NCBI GenBank assembly: GCA_020848035.1
Contig: JADLAX010000052.1
Span: forward strand, 115,152-179,151
Direction of reading: 5' to 3'
DNA: 64,000 bases
Source of the DNA: Anaerolineae bacterium
GTDB taxonomy: Bacteria > Chloroflexota > Anaerolineae > Promineifilales > Promineifilaceae
Shown: positions 44,278-55,601 of the stretch, piece after piece
Position numbering within the stretch: position 1 is the first letter of the stretch
Layout: each line of letters opens with the position of its first letter
Program-made: the position numbers and the translations under genes
Notes under the pieces: generated by a model
What the model was told of the DNA's origin: nothing
Databases searched by the model: none
Seen by the model: only the letters and a program-made list of their open reading frames with translations

Positions 44278-46806
44278 TTTCAGTTCAGCCCGGCCTGCCT
44301 GGTACGGCACGCCGCGCAGCAGCGCCACGCCCTGGGGAGCACGGCCGTTTACCTGCACATCCACCGCCATCGCCTGGCCATTCACCTCAACCGACACGCT
44401 TTCCTGGTCCATCACTTGCAAAGTGGCGGCGTCGTCCTGGTTGATAGTCAGCGTCGGTTTGGCCATACGCGGTTTGAGCAGCTCGGTGTGGTTGATGAGC
44501 GTGCCGGGGGTGAACAGGGCAGCAGTACGCACCAGGGCCACGCCCGTGGGCGCACTTTCGGCCACATCGTTCACTTCAAAATGGTCCACAGCGGTGGCTT
44601 CAGCGGCTGCCGCCCACTGCATGCCCAGGCCAACACGGTTTTCGTAGGCGTTGCCGCCATAGTACAGGTCGTCACCGCCTACATCCGGCCACTGCTTTTC
44701 GACGCGGGCCAGGGTGCGGTAATCCATTTCTTTGTACTGCGGCACCGCTTTGGCCAGGTCGCGGAAGACCAGGCTGGCAGCAAAGGCTGGTTTCTCCAGC
44801 CCGACGCGCTCGCCAATCTGGGCCAGAATTTGCCAGTCGGGGCGGGTTTCGCCCACGGGTTGGATGGCGGGGTAGTAACGCTGCACGCGCCGTTCGCCGC
44901 TGGTGAAGGTGCCTTCCCGTTCGGCCCAGCTTTGCGCGGGCAAAACGACGTCGGCTTGAGCGGCCGTTTCGGTCAGAAACAGCTCCTGCACCACCAAAAA
45001 GTCCAGCTTGCCCCGGTCGGCCATCAAGCCATCGCCGATGGGATCGGCGGCCAGGACAAACAGTGCTTTCAGTTCACCGCTTTGGGCCGCGGCGTACATT
45101 GCCGCCGCGCTCATACCCGGGTTGGCCGAAGCCTTGTAACCCGGCTCCAGCGCGGGGTGAATGCCCATATCCCAGGCACCCTGGGTATTGTTGTGCGGCC
45201 ACACCGGGATCAGGCCGTTATTCGGCCGTCCGGCATGGGCTTCTTCATTTTTAATCAGCAGCAGGTTGGCCAGCAGCTTGGCTACGGCGTCGGTTTCTTC
45301 GTAGGTGAGCCCTTCCGCGCCGTAAAAAGCGACGACGTTGTTGGCCTGCATGATCACGTCGGCAGCCGCTTTGAGCGGGCTGTTGTCGGCATCGGCGGCG
45401 GCCACTTTGGCGTCGTTCACCAGCTGGCGCACAGTAGACACGGCCTTGCCGGGGTAGTAATGAATGACGTGGCGCGAACAGTCGTCCAGCCGGGTGGGGC
45501 GCACGTTCAGCACCACCAGGGATGCGCCGCGCTGGGCCGCTTGCTTCACGCGCAGCCACCAGACGGGCACTTCTTCGTGCAGATCCGTGGCCACCACGAT
45601 GATAGCGTCGCCCTGGCCCAGGTTGAGCAGGTTGCTGCCCTGGCTGATGCCCACTTTGGCTACGACGTCACCGCCTGCCAGCCGCCGGTTGGCCAGGTCA
45701 ATGTTGCTGCTGCCCAGCCCTTTGCGGAAGAGCTTTTGAAAGAGGAACAAGTCCTCATTGCTTACCCGGTCGCCGCTGATGCCCGCAACGGCCGTTTTAA
45801 CCTGCTGTAACTTTCCGGCCACGGCGTCCAGCGCCTCGTTCCACTCTACCTCAACCAGCTGGCCATTTTTGCGCAGCAGCGGTTTTTTCAGGCGGTCTGG
45901 TGCATCGGCAAAGTGGTGCACAAAGCGGTCCCGATCAGAAATCCAAATCTCGTTCACCTGCTCGTTCTGCCGCGGCATGATACGCTTGATGACGGAACGG
46001 CCGCCTGTTTTTGCTTCGCGCCGCGTGCTGAAGGTCATGTTAGCCCCAGAGGGGCAGTGGGGCGACAGAGTGGCTACCGGGGTTAATTCCCACGGCCGTG
46101 CGCCAAAGCGGAAGTCACTGGTGGTCAGCGCACCCACCGGGCAAATGTCAGTTGTGTTGCCGCTCCAATACGAATCAAAGCCGGGATCAGACATCGTCAC
46201 GATTTCCAGGCTGCGTCCCCGGTTGTGGAACTTGATCACCGGGTCATCCACAATCTCTTCCTGGAAGCGCACGCAGCGGCCGCACTGAATGCAGCGCTCG
46301 CGATCTAGGTAAATCAACTCACCCAGCGGCACGTGTTTATCCAGCTTCATCTTGAGGCCATATTCCATGCGGCTGGTGCCCTTGCCGTGGGCCATTGTCA
46401 GGTTTTGCAGCGGGCATTCGCCCCCTTTGTCACAGATGGGGCAGTCCAGCGGATGGCTGGTGAGCAAAAATTCAATGATGTCCTGGCGCGCCTGGAGCAC
46501 CGGCTCGGTGCTGGTGCGCACCACCATGCCTTCGCTGACCTGCACCGTACAGGCGGTTTGCAGCCCACGGAAGCTAACCTGGGGCGTACCGTCTTCGTTT
46601 AACATGGGCTGGCCTGTGGCCCGGTCCAAAACCGGCAGGCCAATTTCCAACAGGCACATGCGGCACATGCCCACGGGGGCCATTTTAGGATGGTAGCAAA
46701 ACACCGGAATGGCGTTGTCAATCATTTTGGCGGCGTCAACCACCAGCGTCCCTTTGGGTACGCTTAGCGTCACGCCGTCAATTTTCAAGTTAACCTGGTC
46801 ACTCAT
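44266..46806 (-). CDS. nuoG: NADH-quinone oxidoreductase subunit G
   Basis: An 846-residue iron-sulfur subunit. N-terminal ferredoxin-like clusters are visible: N1b (CYHPKMAPVGMCRMC with a further Cys in QTACTVQ), N5 His-Cys3 (HPLDCPICDKGGECPLQN) and N4 (CIQCGRC, then CPVGAL). The site that in some bacteria binds the extra N7 cluster here keeps only one Cys (LSPHCPSGANM), so N7 is probably absent. The remainder is the molybdopterin-oxidoreductase-like body without obvious cofactor (VLPAQSWAEREGTFTSGERR), and a C-terminal beta domain. It is followed by an 8-nt-period array. The order nuoF-nuoG-nuoH is standard. Confidence 0.96.
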   Translation of the reverse strand: MSDQVNLKIDGVTLSVPKGTLVVDAAKMIDNAIPVFCYHPKMAPVGMCRMCLLEIGLPVLDRATGQPMLNEDGTPQVSFRGLQTACTVQVSEGMVVRTSTEPVLQARQDIIEFLLTSHPLDCPICDKGGECPLQNLTMAHGKGTSRMEYGLKMKLDKHVPLGELIYLDRERCIQCGRCVRFQEEIVDDPVIKFHNRGRSLEIVTMSDPGFDSYWSGNTTDICPVGALTTSDFRFGARPWELTPVATLSPHCPSGANMTFSTRREAKTGGRSVIKRIMPRQNEQVNEIWISDRDRFVHHFADAPDRLKKPLLRKNGQLVEVEWNEALDAVAGKLQQVKTAVAGISGDRVSNEDLFLFQKLFRKGLGSSNIDLANRRLAGGDVVAKVGISQGSNLLNLGQGDAIIVVATDLHEEVPVWWLRVKQAAQRGASLVVLNVRPTRLDDCSRHVIHYYPGKAVSTVRQLVNDAKVAAADADNSPLKAAADVIMQANNVVAFYGAEGLTYEETDAVAKLLANLLLIKNEEAHAGRPNNGLIPVWPHNNTQGAWDMGIHPALEPGYKASANPGMSAAAMYAAAQSGELKALFVLAADPIGDGLMADRGKLDFLVVQELFLTETAAQADVVLPAQSWAEREGTFTSGERRVQRYYPAIQPVGETRPDWQILAQIGERVGLEKPAFAASLVFRDLAKAVPQYKEMDYRTLARVEKQWPDVGGDDLYYGGNAYENRVGLGMQWAAAAEATAVDHFEVNDVAESAPTGVALVRTAALFTPGTLINHTELLKPRMAKPTLTINQDDAATLQVMDQESVSVEVNGQAMAVDVQVNGRAPQGVALLRGVPYQAGRAELKVIK

Positions 46807-46838
46807 ACGTTTCCTCTTCCAGAGGGATAGTGTAGAAA

Positions 46839-48140
46839 TTAATCGGTGGGGGCAGGAACGGCCGTTGCCTTCGCAACCTTCTGGCCCGCCCCACTGACCT
46901 TTGCTTTATATTCGTCAAAAAAGTGGCGGATGGTGCTCAAAACCGGGTTCACGGCAAACTCGCCCAGGGCACACAACGTCTTGCCCTTGATCTGCGTCGC
47001 CACGCTCTTGAGCACCTCTAAATCTTTCTCAGTGCCGTGCCCGTCATAAATGCGGTGCAGCAGCTGCTCCATCCAGAACGTGCCCTCACGACACGGCGTG
47101 CATTTACCACACGATTCGTGCTTGAAGAAATGCACCATCTTCAGCGCCGCCCACACCATGTCTACCGTCTCGTCCATCACCACCACCGAAGCCGAACCAA
47201 CGGTGGAGCCGTAAGGCGTCAACCCTTCGTAGGTGATGGGTGCTTTCAGGGCATCGGCCACTACCACGGGGCCAGAGCCACCGCTGGGCAGCAGCGCCTT
47301 AAACTTCTTGCCGCCGGGAATGCCGCCGCCGTAATTTTCGCCGTACACCAGCTCCTGGAATGTGAGGCCCATCTCAACTTCATAGTTGCCGGGGTTGTTC
47401 ACATGGCCGCTCAGGCAGACAATTTTCGGACCAGGACTTTGCTCCGTCCCGATCGATTTATACCAATCGGCCCCATTCAGGATGATGGGCGGCACGTTAG
47501 CCAGCGTTTCTGTGTTGTTGACCACCGTGGGCTTTTTGTACAGCCCTTCGATGGCCGGGAACGGCGGTTTGGACCACGGCTGCCCTAAATCGCCCTGGAG
47601 CGAGGAGAGAAGGGCGGTTTCTTCGCCACAAATGTAGGCACCTGCGCCGTAGTAGCCGTACATGCGGCAGCTAAAGTCGGTACCTAAAATGTTGTCACCC
47701 AAAATGCCCGCTTCGTAACATTCCTGGAGCGCCTCTTCAAAATGCTGGCCAATGCCCATAAACTCGCCGCGCATGTAGTTGTAAACCTGCCTGGCCCCGA
47801 TGGCGTAGGCGGCAATCAGCGCCCCTTCTATCACCTGATGCGGGTTTTTCTCCAGCAGTTCGCGGTCTTTAAACGTGCCCATCTCCGACTCGTCGGAGTT
47901 GACCACGACGTATTTTTCGCCCGGCGCTTTGGGAATAAAGCTCCACTTCAGTCCGGTGGGAAAACCCGCGCCACCGCGCCCGCGCAGCCCAGAAGCTTTA
48001 ACAATGTCAATAACTTCGCCTGGCTGGTAGTCGGTCAGCACCTTTTTTAAGGCGTCGTAGCCACCGTTGGCCCGGTACACGTCCAGCTTGTGGATATTCT
48101 CTATGTCTCGGTGACGCAACAAAATATGAGCCATTCTCAA
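46839..48140 (-). CDS. nuoF: NADH-quinone oxidoreductase subunit F
   Basis: A 433-residue subunit that binds NADH, FMN and cluster N3. The NADH/FMN site reads GLRGRGGAGFPTGLKW, the FMN-phosphate loop NSDESEMGTFKDRELLEKNP, and the [4Fe-4S] motif ESCGKCTPCREG plus a later Cys (TLCALGEFAVNP). Its C-terminal tail is Ala/Pro/Val-rich (AGQKVAKATAVPAPTD). It lies between nuoE (30-nt gap) and nuoG. Confidence 0.97.
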   Translation of the reverse strand: MRMAHILLRHRDIENIHKLDVYRANGGYDALKKVLTDYQPGEVIDIVKASGLRGRGGAGFPTGLKWSFIPKAPGEKYVVVNSDESEMGTFKDRELLEKNPHQVIEGALIAAYAIGARQVYNYMRGEFMGIGQHFEEALQECYEAGILGDNILGTDFSCRMYGYYGAGAYICGEETALLSSLQGDLGQPWSKPPFPAIEGLYKKPTVVNNTETLANVPPIILNGADWYKSIGTEQSPGPKIVCLSGHVNNPGNYEVEMGLTFQELVYGENYGGGIPGGKKFKALLPSGGSGPVVVADALKAPITYEGLTPYGSTVGSASVVVMDETVDMVWAALKMVHFFKHESCGKCTPCREGTFWMEQLLHRIYDGHGTEKDLEVLKSVATQIKGKTLCALGEFAVNPVLSTIRHFFDEYKAKVSGAGQKVAKATAVPAPTD

Positions 48141-48170
48141 ACCCCATTCTCTTCAAACAGCGTGCCAAAC

Positions 48171-48701
48171 TTATCTGGCAAACGCTGAAATTTGTTCAAC
48201 AATCGAAGGTTCTGGTTTTTCCGCGGCCGCTGCAGCGCGCAAGCGCGAAATCAGCGCATCAAATTTTGCCTCATCCAGATGCTCTTCGAACTTCAGGTTG
48301 CACTGCAACATCGGTGCCCGGTCGCAGGCGGCCAGGCACATGACGGTTTTCAGGGTAAACAGGCCATCGTTGGTGGTGCCATCGACGGGGATGTCTAGTT
48401 TGCGGCTGGCCATCTCCACAAATTTATCCGCACCGCGCAGGGCGCAGGCCAGGTCGTTGCACACTTCCAGCACAAATTTACCCACCGGTTCTTCGTAATA
48501 CAGCGTGTAGAAACCCGCCAGCGACAGAACGTGAGTTGGGTCCAGGTCCAGGATGTGGGCCACTTCCTGCATGGCTTCACGGCTGGTGAAGCCGTACGCT
48601 TCCTGGGCCAGATGCATGAGAGGCAAAACGGCCGATTTCTTATGCGGAAACCGGGCCAAAATACCTTTTACTTCTTCAGGATACTTTTCTTGCAGCAACA
48701 T
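48171..48701 (-). CDS. nuoE: NADH-quinone oxidoreductase subunit E
   Basis: A 176-residue thioredoxin-fold subunit holding cluster N1a: CNDLAC and, 40 residues on, CLAACDRAP. The N-terminal helical domain (KSAVLPLMHLAQEAYGFTSR) is typical. It pairs with NuoF in the NADH dehydrogenase module. It lies between nuoD (20-nt gap) and nuoF. An Ala/Glu-rich helical stretch near the end (ISRLRAAAAAEKPEPSI) is variable in the family. Confidence 0.96.
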   Translation of the reverse strand: MLLQEKYPEEVKGILARFPHKKSAVLPLMHLAQEAYGFTSREAMQEVAHILDLDPTHVLSLAGFYTLYYEEPVGKFVLEVCNDLACALRGADKFVEMASRKLDIPVDGTTNDGLFTLKTVMCLAACDRAPMLQCNLKFEEHLDEAKFDALISRLRAAAAAEKPEPSIVEQISAFAR

Positions 48702-48721
48702 GTGATTCCCTAAACGGCCGT

Positions 48722-49963
48722 TTACCGGTCGATCTCGCCCAAAACAATATCAATTGAGCCAATGATAGAAACAAGGTCCGCCACAAACACGCCCTTAGAC
48801 ATGATCGGCAGCGAGGCTACATGCACATACGACGGCGTGCGGAAGTGCACTCGCGCTGGCTTGGGTCCGCCGTCACCACGCAGGTAGCAGGCAAACTCAC
48901 CACGCGGCGACTCCACGCTCTGGTAGACGTAACCCTCTGGTGCGTTAAAACCCTCGGTCCACAGCTTAAAGTGATGGATGACCGCCTCCATGCTGTGCCC
49001 CAACTCCGAGCGCGGCGGCGGCACAATTTTGCGGTTGTCGATGTTTATTGGCCCCTTCTTCAGGCGATCCATTGCCTGGCGAATGATGCGCAAGCTTTCC
49101 CACATTTCCTGCATACGGCAGCGGTACCGGGCATACACATCGCCGTCGGTGCCCACCGGCACGTCAAATTCGTACGTTTCGTAGCCGCTGTAGGGCTGCG
49201 CTTTGCGGATGTCCCAATTGACGCCCGAACCCCGCAGGCTGGGTCCAGTCATGCCCCAATCCATGGCTTGTTCGGCCGTTACCACACCAATGCCCTTGGT
49301 CCGGTCCAGCCAGATGGGATTGTTTTTGAGCAGCGCTTCATAATCGGCAATTTTGGCCGGGAAAAAGTCCAGGAACTGGCGAATGGCTGGCTCAAACTCG
49401 TCCGGCACGTCGCGCCACAGCCCGCCGGGGCGGAAGTAGCTCACCATCATGCGCTGCCCGGCGACCATCTCGAACACATCCAAAATGTATTCCCGCTCGC
49501 GGAAGCAGTAGAGGAAGACAGACATCGCCGCCATGTCCAGCGCGTGTGTGCCCAGCCAGACCAGGTGGCTGGCAATGCGGGCCATCTCCGTCAGGATGAT
49601 GCGGATGGTTTGCGCCCGCGGCGTGGGTTCCACGCCCAGCAGCTTCTCCACGGCCAAAATGTAGCCCAGATTGTTGGACATTGGCGAAAGATAGTCCAGC
49701 CGGTCGGTCATGACCAGCGCCTTGGTGTAGGTTTTGGACTCCATCGTCTTTTCTACGCCTGTGTGCAGAAAACCGATGTCTGGGGCCAGGTTCACGATGC
49801 TTTCGCCATCCAGTTCGACCAGCAAGCGCAGTACGCCATGTGTACTGGGATGCTGCGGCCCCATGCTGAGGAGCATATGCTCTTCAGCATTTTCAATCTC
49901 CATCCCCGTGCCAACTTTGGCCCGGAGTTCTTCTACCGTTAATTCTTGAATGTTGTCGCCCAT
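48722..49963 (-). CDS. nuoD: NADH-quinone oxidoreductase subunit D
   Basis: A 413-residue subunit related to the large subunit of hydrogenases, lining the quinone-reduction site with NuoB. Signatures are LSMGPQHPSTHGVLRLLVEL, DIGFLHTGVEKTMES, MTDRLDYLSPMSNNLGYILA and the C-terminal LPIMSKGVFVADLVSIIGSI followed by DIVLGEIDR. His and Tyr of the quinone site are in HPSTHG and the following blocks. It is encoded separately from nuoC (no CD fusion) and lies in the usual order between them. Confidence 0.97.
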   Translation of the reverse strand: MGDNIQELTVEELRAKVGTGMEIENAEEHMLLSMGPQHPSTHGVLRLLVELDGESIVNLAPDIGFLHTGVEKTMESKTYTKALVMTDRLDYLSPMSNNLGYILAVEKLLGVEPTPRAQTIRIILTEMARIASHLVWLGTHALDMAAMSVFLYCFREREYILDVFEMVAGQRMMVSYFRPGGLWRDVPDEFEPAIRQFLDFFPAKIADYEALLKNNPIWLDRTKGIGVVTAEQAMDWGMTGPSLRGSGVNWDIRKAQPYSGYETYEFDVPVGTDGDVYARYRCRMQEMWESLRIIRQAMDRLKKGPINIDNRKIVPPPRSELGHSMEAVIHHFKLWTEGFNAPEGYVYQSVESPRGEFACYLRGDGGPKPARVHFRTPSYVHVASLPIMSKGVFVADLVSIIGSIDIVLGEIDR

Positions 49964-49999
49964 AATGTGCCTTTTAGTTCCGTTTCCGACCAGTGCTGC

Positions 50000-50521
50000 C
50001 TACTCTTGTGCGTAGGGCTTCTTGGCGTCAACTTCTTGCCAGTTGAAGGAGAACTGCACTTCCTCGTACCCCAGCGGATAATCTTTGCGCAGTGGGTGCC
50101 CCTGCCAATCTTCGGGCAGGAAGAGGCGGCGCAGGTGGGTGTTGCCCTGAAAACGGATGCCCATCAGGTCCCACACTTCCATCTCCAGCCAGCTGCCAAT
50201 CGCCCAGACGGTGCCTACCGTTTCCGGCCCTTCTTCCGGGTCATCAACCCAGACGCGCAGGCGCAGCCGATGGTTGTTATCGTAGGAGTAGAGGTGGTAG
50301 CTAACGGCAAAGCGGGGAAATTCCGGCAAATAATCATCGGCGCAAATGTCCGACAAAAATTTATAGCTCAGATGAGGGTCTTTTTTCAGCAGCTGGCAAA
50401 CGCCTTTCAGCCGCTCTTTGCGAATGAAAAGGGTTTGCTCGCCGCGAAAGGTGTTGGTCTCTTCGATGGCGTCCGGGAAAGCAGCTTTAATCTTCTCAAC
50501 AACGCGTTGATCTGCATTCAT
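50000..50521 (-). CDS. nuoC: NADH-quinone oxidoreductase subunit C
   Basis: A 173-residue peripheral-arm subunit (the 30-kDa family). The core reads FLSDICADDYLPEFPRFAVS, then YSYDNNHRLRLRVWVDDPEE and the conserved WEMEVWDLMGIRFQGNTHLR-type block (here SWLEMEVWDLMGIRFQGN, then HLRRLFLPEDWQGHPLRKDY). It ends in YPLGYEEVQFSF. The gene is separate from nuoD, and its start lies 42 nt past the nuoB stop. Confidence 0.95.
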   Translation of the reverse strand: MNADQRVVEKIKAAFPDAIEETNTFRGEQTLFIRKERLKGVCQLLKKDPHLSYKFLSDICADDYLPEFPRFAVSYHLYSYDNNHRLRLRVWVDDPEEGPETVGTVWAIGSWLEMEVWDLMGIRFQGNTHLRRLFLPEDWQGHPLRKDYPLGYEEVQFSFNWQEVDAKKPYAQE

Positions 50522-50562
50522 GACTTTATTTTCTCCAGCGTAACAACTCTGTACTTAGGCGG

Positions 50563-51045
50563 TTAAGCGTGGTCGGTTAGTTTCTCGCCACGGATTTTTT
50601 CATGCAGGGTCATGAAGCCATCGATCAACGCTTCCGGGCGCGGTGGGCAACCGGCGACGTAGACGTCGACCGGGACAATTTCATCAACGCCCTGAACAAT
50701 GGCGTAGTTGTTGAAGACACCACCGCACGAGGCGCAGTCGCCCATGGCAATTACCCATTTGGGTTCGGGCATTTGGTCGTACAGGCGGCGGACAACGGGG
50801 GCCATTTTGCGCGAAACGCGGCCAGCCACAATCATCAGGTCAGACTGGCGCGGGGAGGGGCGGTTCAGCTCCATGCCAAAGCGAGAAGCATCAAAGTGAG
50901 ATGCTTGTGAGGACATCATTTCAATAGCGCAGCAAGCCAGGCCAAACAACATCGGCCACATGGCGTTGGTGCGCCCCCAATTCACTAAATCTTCCAGACG
51001 CAGGGTGATGACACCCATGTCGCCAAGTTTTTGTTCTACTCCCAT
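50563..51045 (-). CDS. nuoB: NADH-quinone oxidoreductase subunit B
   Basis: A 160-residue subunit carrying the terminal [4Fe-4S] cluster N2. The tandem ligands are in MLFGLACCAIEMM, the others in MGDCASCGGVFNNYA and VYVAGCPPRPEALIDG. I take ATG 51045, preceded by AAAGGA at good spacing; an in-frame ATG at 51066 lies in the upstream gene. The chosen start overlaps the nuoA stop region by about 10 nt. Confidence 0.96.
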   Translation of the reverse strand: MGVEQKLGDMGVITLRLEDLVNWGRTNAMWPMLFGLACCAIEMMSSQASHFDASRFGMELNRPSPRQSDLMIVAGRVSRKMAPVVRRLYDQMPEPKWVIAMGDCASCGGVFNNYAIVQGVDEIVPVDVYVAGCPPRPEALIDGFMTLHEKIRGEKLTDHA

Positions 51046-51413
51046 TCTAGAATTCCTTTCTTCCATACCCAGACGTCACCCAAAATGAAGAGCACCATGA
51101 AGATGCCCATCACCGCCAGGCCGTAAAGGCCCATCTGGCGAAAGGTGACTGCCCAGGGAACGAGGAGAATAATATCGACATCAAACAGAATGAAGAGGAC
51201 TGCGATGCGATAGAATTTAACAGGTAAACGACGCTGGGCTTCGCCGATGGCGACGATGCCCGATTCGTAGGGGATCAGTTTGCTGCGAGCATTTTCTTTA
51301 GGTTTGGGGCCTAGGTTGAGGGACAAGACAGGCAGCAGTACGGCGAAAAATAAGGCAATCCCAATTAAGACGGCAATGGGAAGGTATTCAATAAGTATTG
51401 GGTTATTTTCCAT
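51036..51413 (-). CDS. nuoA: NADH-quinone oxidoreductase subunit A
   Basis: A 125-residue three-helix subunit and first gene of the operon. Helix 1 is YLPIAVLIGIALFFAVLLPV. The cytoplasmic loop has KLIPYESGIVAIGEAQRRLP, with the position of the conserved Cys-bearing loop (usually YECG) here YESG, as in several bacteria. The later block FYRIAVLFILFDVDIILLVP is characteristic. The operon promoter should lie in the 270-nt gap upstream, but I could not identify it with confidence. Confidence 0.95.
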   Translation of the reverse strand: MENNPILIEYLPIAVLIGIALFFAVLLPVLSLNLGPKPKENARSKLIPYESGIVAIGEAQRRLPVKFYRIAVLFILFDVDIILLVPWAVTFRQMGLYGLAVMGIFMVLFILGDVWVWKKGILEWE

Positions 51414-51619
51414 GAGTCAGTCTTTTATCCTGGAGCTGCGTGTCTGGTTATTTTCTTGTTACGTTTAGGCTGAAAATATAAGCAGCGAAATGTATCTTCC
51501 TTCCAACAAATGTTCCTTGCGCATTCTATCACAAGCAATAGGGGGTGGCAACAAAGGACGGCCGTATCCCACCCATCATCCAGCCCTGTTTTTTGCGGTT
51601 TTGTCGGTCGTTTGGAGGC

Positions 51620-51655
51620 AAAAAAAAAGCCCAACGGCCGTTGCCAACCGTTGGG
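51620..51655 (-). terminator. Intrinsic terminator of sigA
   Basis: On the minus strand CCCAACGG and CCGTTGGG form the stem (loop TTGGCAACGG region), followed by CTTTTTTTTTG. The right arm contains a copy of the iterated octamer ACGGCCGT (51633-51640). It lies about 30 nt past the sigA stop. Confidence 0.93.
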
Positions 51656-51682
51656 TCAAAAGTGGTAAAAAAGGGGTGTCAC

Positions 51683-53392
<1,710 letters not shown>

Positions 53393-53494
53393 TGTCTATT
53401 TTCCTGACCTAAATGAGGGATTGTTGATCAATTTGGTTCAGCTAAGCGCTTGATTAAGGGTTGGGAACGATCCCCAGTAGGAACGGTTTGGACT

Positions 53495-55480
53495 TTAGTA
53501 ACGGCCGTTTAATGCATCTTCAGCACGGCGGCGGCTGGTGGCCGACATCGCGCCTCGGGCCTTGTTGAGCTGCAACACGGCCAGAGGCAGCTCACGCAGC
53601 TGCTGCTGGTATACGGCCAGGGCTTCTGTGTCATTCTCGCGTTGTGCTTCATGCAGCAAATGTTTCACTTCACCTAACAGCTGTCTGACTTTGGCCAGAC
53701 GCCAGTCTAAAACGGATAAAACAAGGGTGTCGGAAATTCGCTCAAGCTCTGTCTCTGGCGATTGGGGTAATGATAGCAAGAACTTCAACCGATTCTGAAG
53801 CGTCTGCTCTAGACTATCCCACAATTCGTCAATCGTGACAACTGGTGAGCGGCTGATCAATTGGTACATTTGTCGCATGATGGCCCGATCTTCCGCCAGC
53901 AAAAAGTCCTCATCTACTACGTTGGGCTGCCCGCCGTCCGCCAGTTTTTGGTTCACTTTCAACAGCACCTGCGGGAAGCGCACACATTGGTGCAGAAAAT
54001 CGCTCTGGCGCATGTCTGTGGCCAGGGGACCAACGGCCCCCTGCGCTTTTTTGGGCACGGTGGCCCAACCGGCGTGGGCAGCGGATTTGGGTTTGGCAAC
54101 GGCCGTTTCCGGTACCGACCGTCTCTCGGGCAGGGGCTTTTCCGGCAGGCGAATCTGGCGCAGGGCACGTTCATCAATACGCAAGGCGCGGGCCAACTGC
54201 TGCCAGTAATGATCCCGCTCGATCGGGTCCTGGATATCTTTGATGAGCGGCAGAACCTGCTGCGCCACTTCCGTTTTGGCCTTGGCGTCGTTCAAATCGA
54301 GATCGGCCGTAGCTACTGAAATGACGTAGGCGACCACCGGCTTGGCCTGCTCCACCAGCCGTTCCCACTCGGCCGGGCTTTCCTGCACGATGTTGTCCGG
54401 GTCTTTGCCTTCCGGCAGGGTCATCACGCGGATGTCGGCCTGGAGCCGCCCTTCGTGCTGCACCAGCCCGTGGGCATCGAACTTCACTTCTGTTTCGCGG
54501 TCCAGCGTCTGGCGGGCCACTTGCAAGCTGCGCAGCGTCGCCTTGGCCCCGGCGGCGTCCGCATCGAGCGCCAGGATGAAGCGTTTGGTGTACCGCTTGA
54601 GCAGGTGGAGCTGCGGCTCGGTGAGCGCCGTGCCCATTTGGGCCACCACGTTGCGGAAGCCACCCTGCCACGCCTGCATCACGTCCATGTACCCTTCCAC
54701 AATCACCGCCTGGCGCGCTTCCCGGATGGTGCGTTTGGCCATGTCCAGGCCAAACAGCAGGTGGCTCTTGTCGAACAAGTCGGTCTGGGGCGAGTTGAGG
54801 TATTTGGGCAGGCCGTCTTTTTCCAGGGTCCGTGCACCAAAGCCAACGATACGGCCGTCGACATCCCGAATCGGTATCATCAGCCGGTTACGAAACCGGT
54901 CGTACCGGGTGCCCTTGTCGGGATTTTCCGTCAGCAGTCCGGCGGCCAGCAGCTCCTGGTCGGTGTAGCCCTGCATGTTGAAGTGTGAGCGGCAGGCGTC
55001 CCATGAATCCAGGGCAAAACCCACGGCAAATGCCTCAATCGTCTCCTCGCTAAAGCTGCGCCGTGCCATGTAGCTGCGGGCGACTTCGGCCTGGGGCGCG
55101 TACAAAAAGAGCTGGTGAAAATAGTCGGCGGCGGCTTGCAGCAGGCCAGCCTGCTTGTTGTGTGCCTTACGCGTTTCTTTGTCTACCGGTTCGGCTTCTT
55201 CCAACGTCACCCCGGCACGCTGGGCCAGGTTTTTTAACGTTTCCTTAAATTCCCAGCCCTCCTTTTTCATGACAAAGGAGAACAAATCACCGCCTTCGGC
55301 GCAGGCACCAAAGCAGCGCCAGGTTTGGGTTTCAGGAAAGACAAAAAATGAGGGGGTGCGGGTGTTGTGGTGGAAGGGGCAAAAGCCAGCATAATTCCGC
55401 CCTGACCGGCGCAGGGAAACGGTCTCGGAGACAACATCCACGATATCAAGGCGGCTTTTGATTTCTTCGGTAACAGTCAT
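53495..55480 (-). CDS. dnaG: DNA primase
   Basis: A 661-residue primase that makes RNA primers at the replication fork. The N-terminal zinc ribbon reads GFCPFHHNTRTPSFFVF and CFGACAEGGD; the second half has one extra residue between the Cys ligands compared with the canonical CFGC. The TOPRIM domain includes VIVEGYMDVMQAWQGG and ILALDADAAGAKATLR. The C-terminal helicase-interaction region is divergent. I chose ATG 55480 (MTVTEEIKSRLDIVDVVSET), which matches the family N-terminus; a TTG 36 nt upstream is an alternative. sigA follows on the same strand, as in the classic macromolecular-synthesis operon. Confidence 0.95.
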   Translation of the reverse strand: MTVTEEIKSRLDIVDVVSETVSLRRSGRNYAGFCPFHHNTRTPSFFVFPETQTWRCFGACAEGGDLFSFVMKKEGWEFKETLKNLAQRAGVTLEEAEPVDKETRKAHNKQAGLLQAAADYFHQLFLYAPQAEVARSYMARRSFSEETIEAFAVGFALDSWDACRSHFNMQGYTDQELLAAGLLTENPDKGTRYDRFRNRLMIPIRDVDGRIVGFGARTLEKDGLPKYLNSPQTDLFDKSHLLFGLDMAKRTIREARQAVIVEGYMDVMQAWQGGFRNVVAQMGTALTEPQLHLLKRYTKRFILALDADAAGAKATLRSLQVARQTLDRETEVKFDAHGLVQHEGRLQADIRVMTLPEGKDPDNIVQESPAEWERLVEQAKPVVAYVISVATADLDLNDAKAKTEVAQQVLPLIKDIQDPIERDHYWQQLARALRIDERALRQIRLPEKPLPERRSVPETAVAKPKSAAHAGWATVPKKAQGAVGPLATDMRQSDFLHQCVRFPQVLLKVNQKLADGGQPNVVDEDFLLAEDRAIMRQMYQLISRSPVVTIDELWDSLEQTLQNRLKFLLSLPQSPETELERISDTLVLSVLDWRLAKVRQLLGEVKHLLHEAQRENDTEALAVYQQQLRELPLAVLQLNKARGAMSATSRRRAEDALNGRY

Positions 55481-55601
55481 GTGTTCAAGAACGGTCGTAA
55501 TAAGGACAACTGGCAAATTATACCGTAGACCTTACAAATGTTCTAAAAGTTGGGGGGGAACGGCCGTAAAAACTCAGTGAAGGTTTCCAATCACCATCAA
55601 A

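Noticed and set aside
44215..45810. Plus-strand open frame of 531 codons opposite nuoG
   Set aside because: Antisense to the strongly supported nuoG; low-complexity Gly/His-rich product with no family match, as expected from GC-rich third positions.
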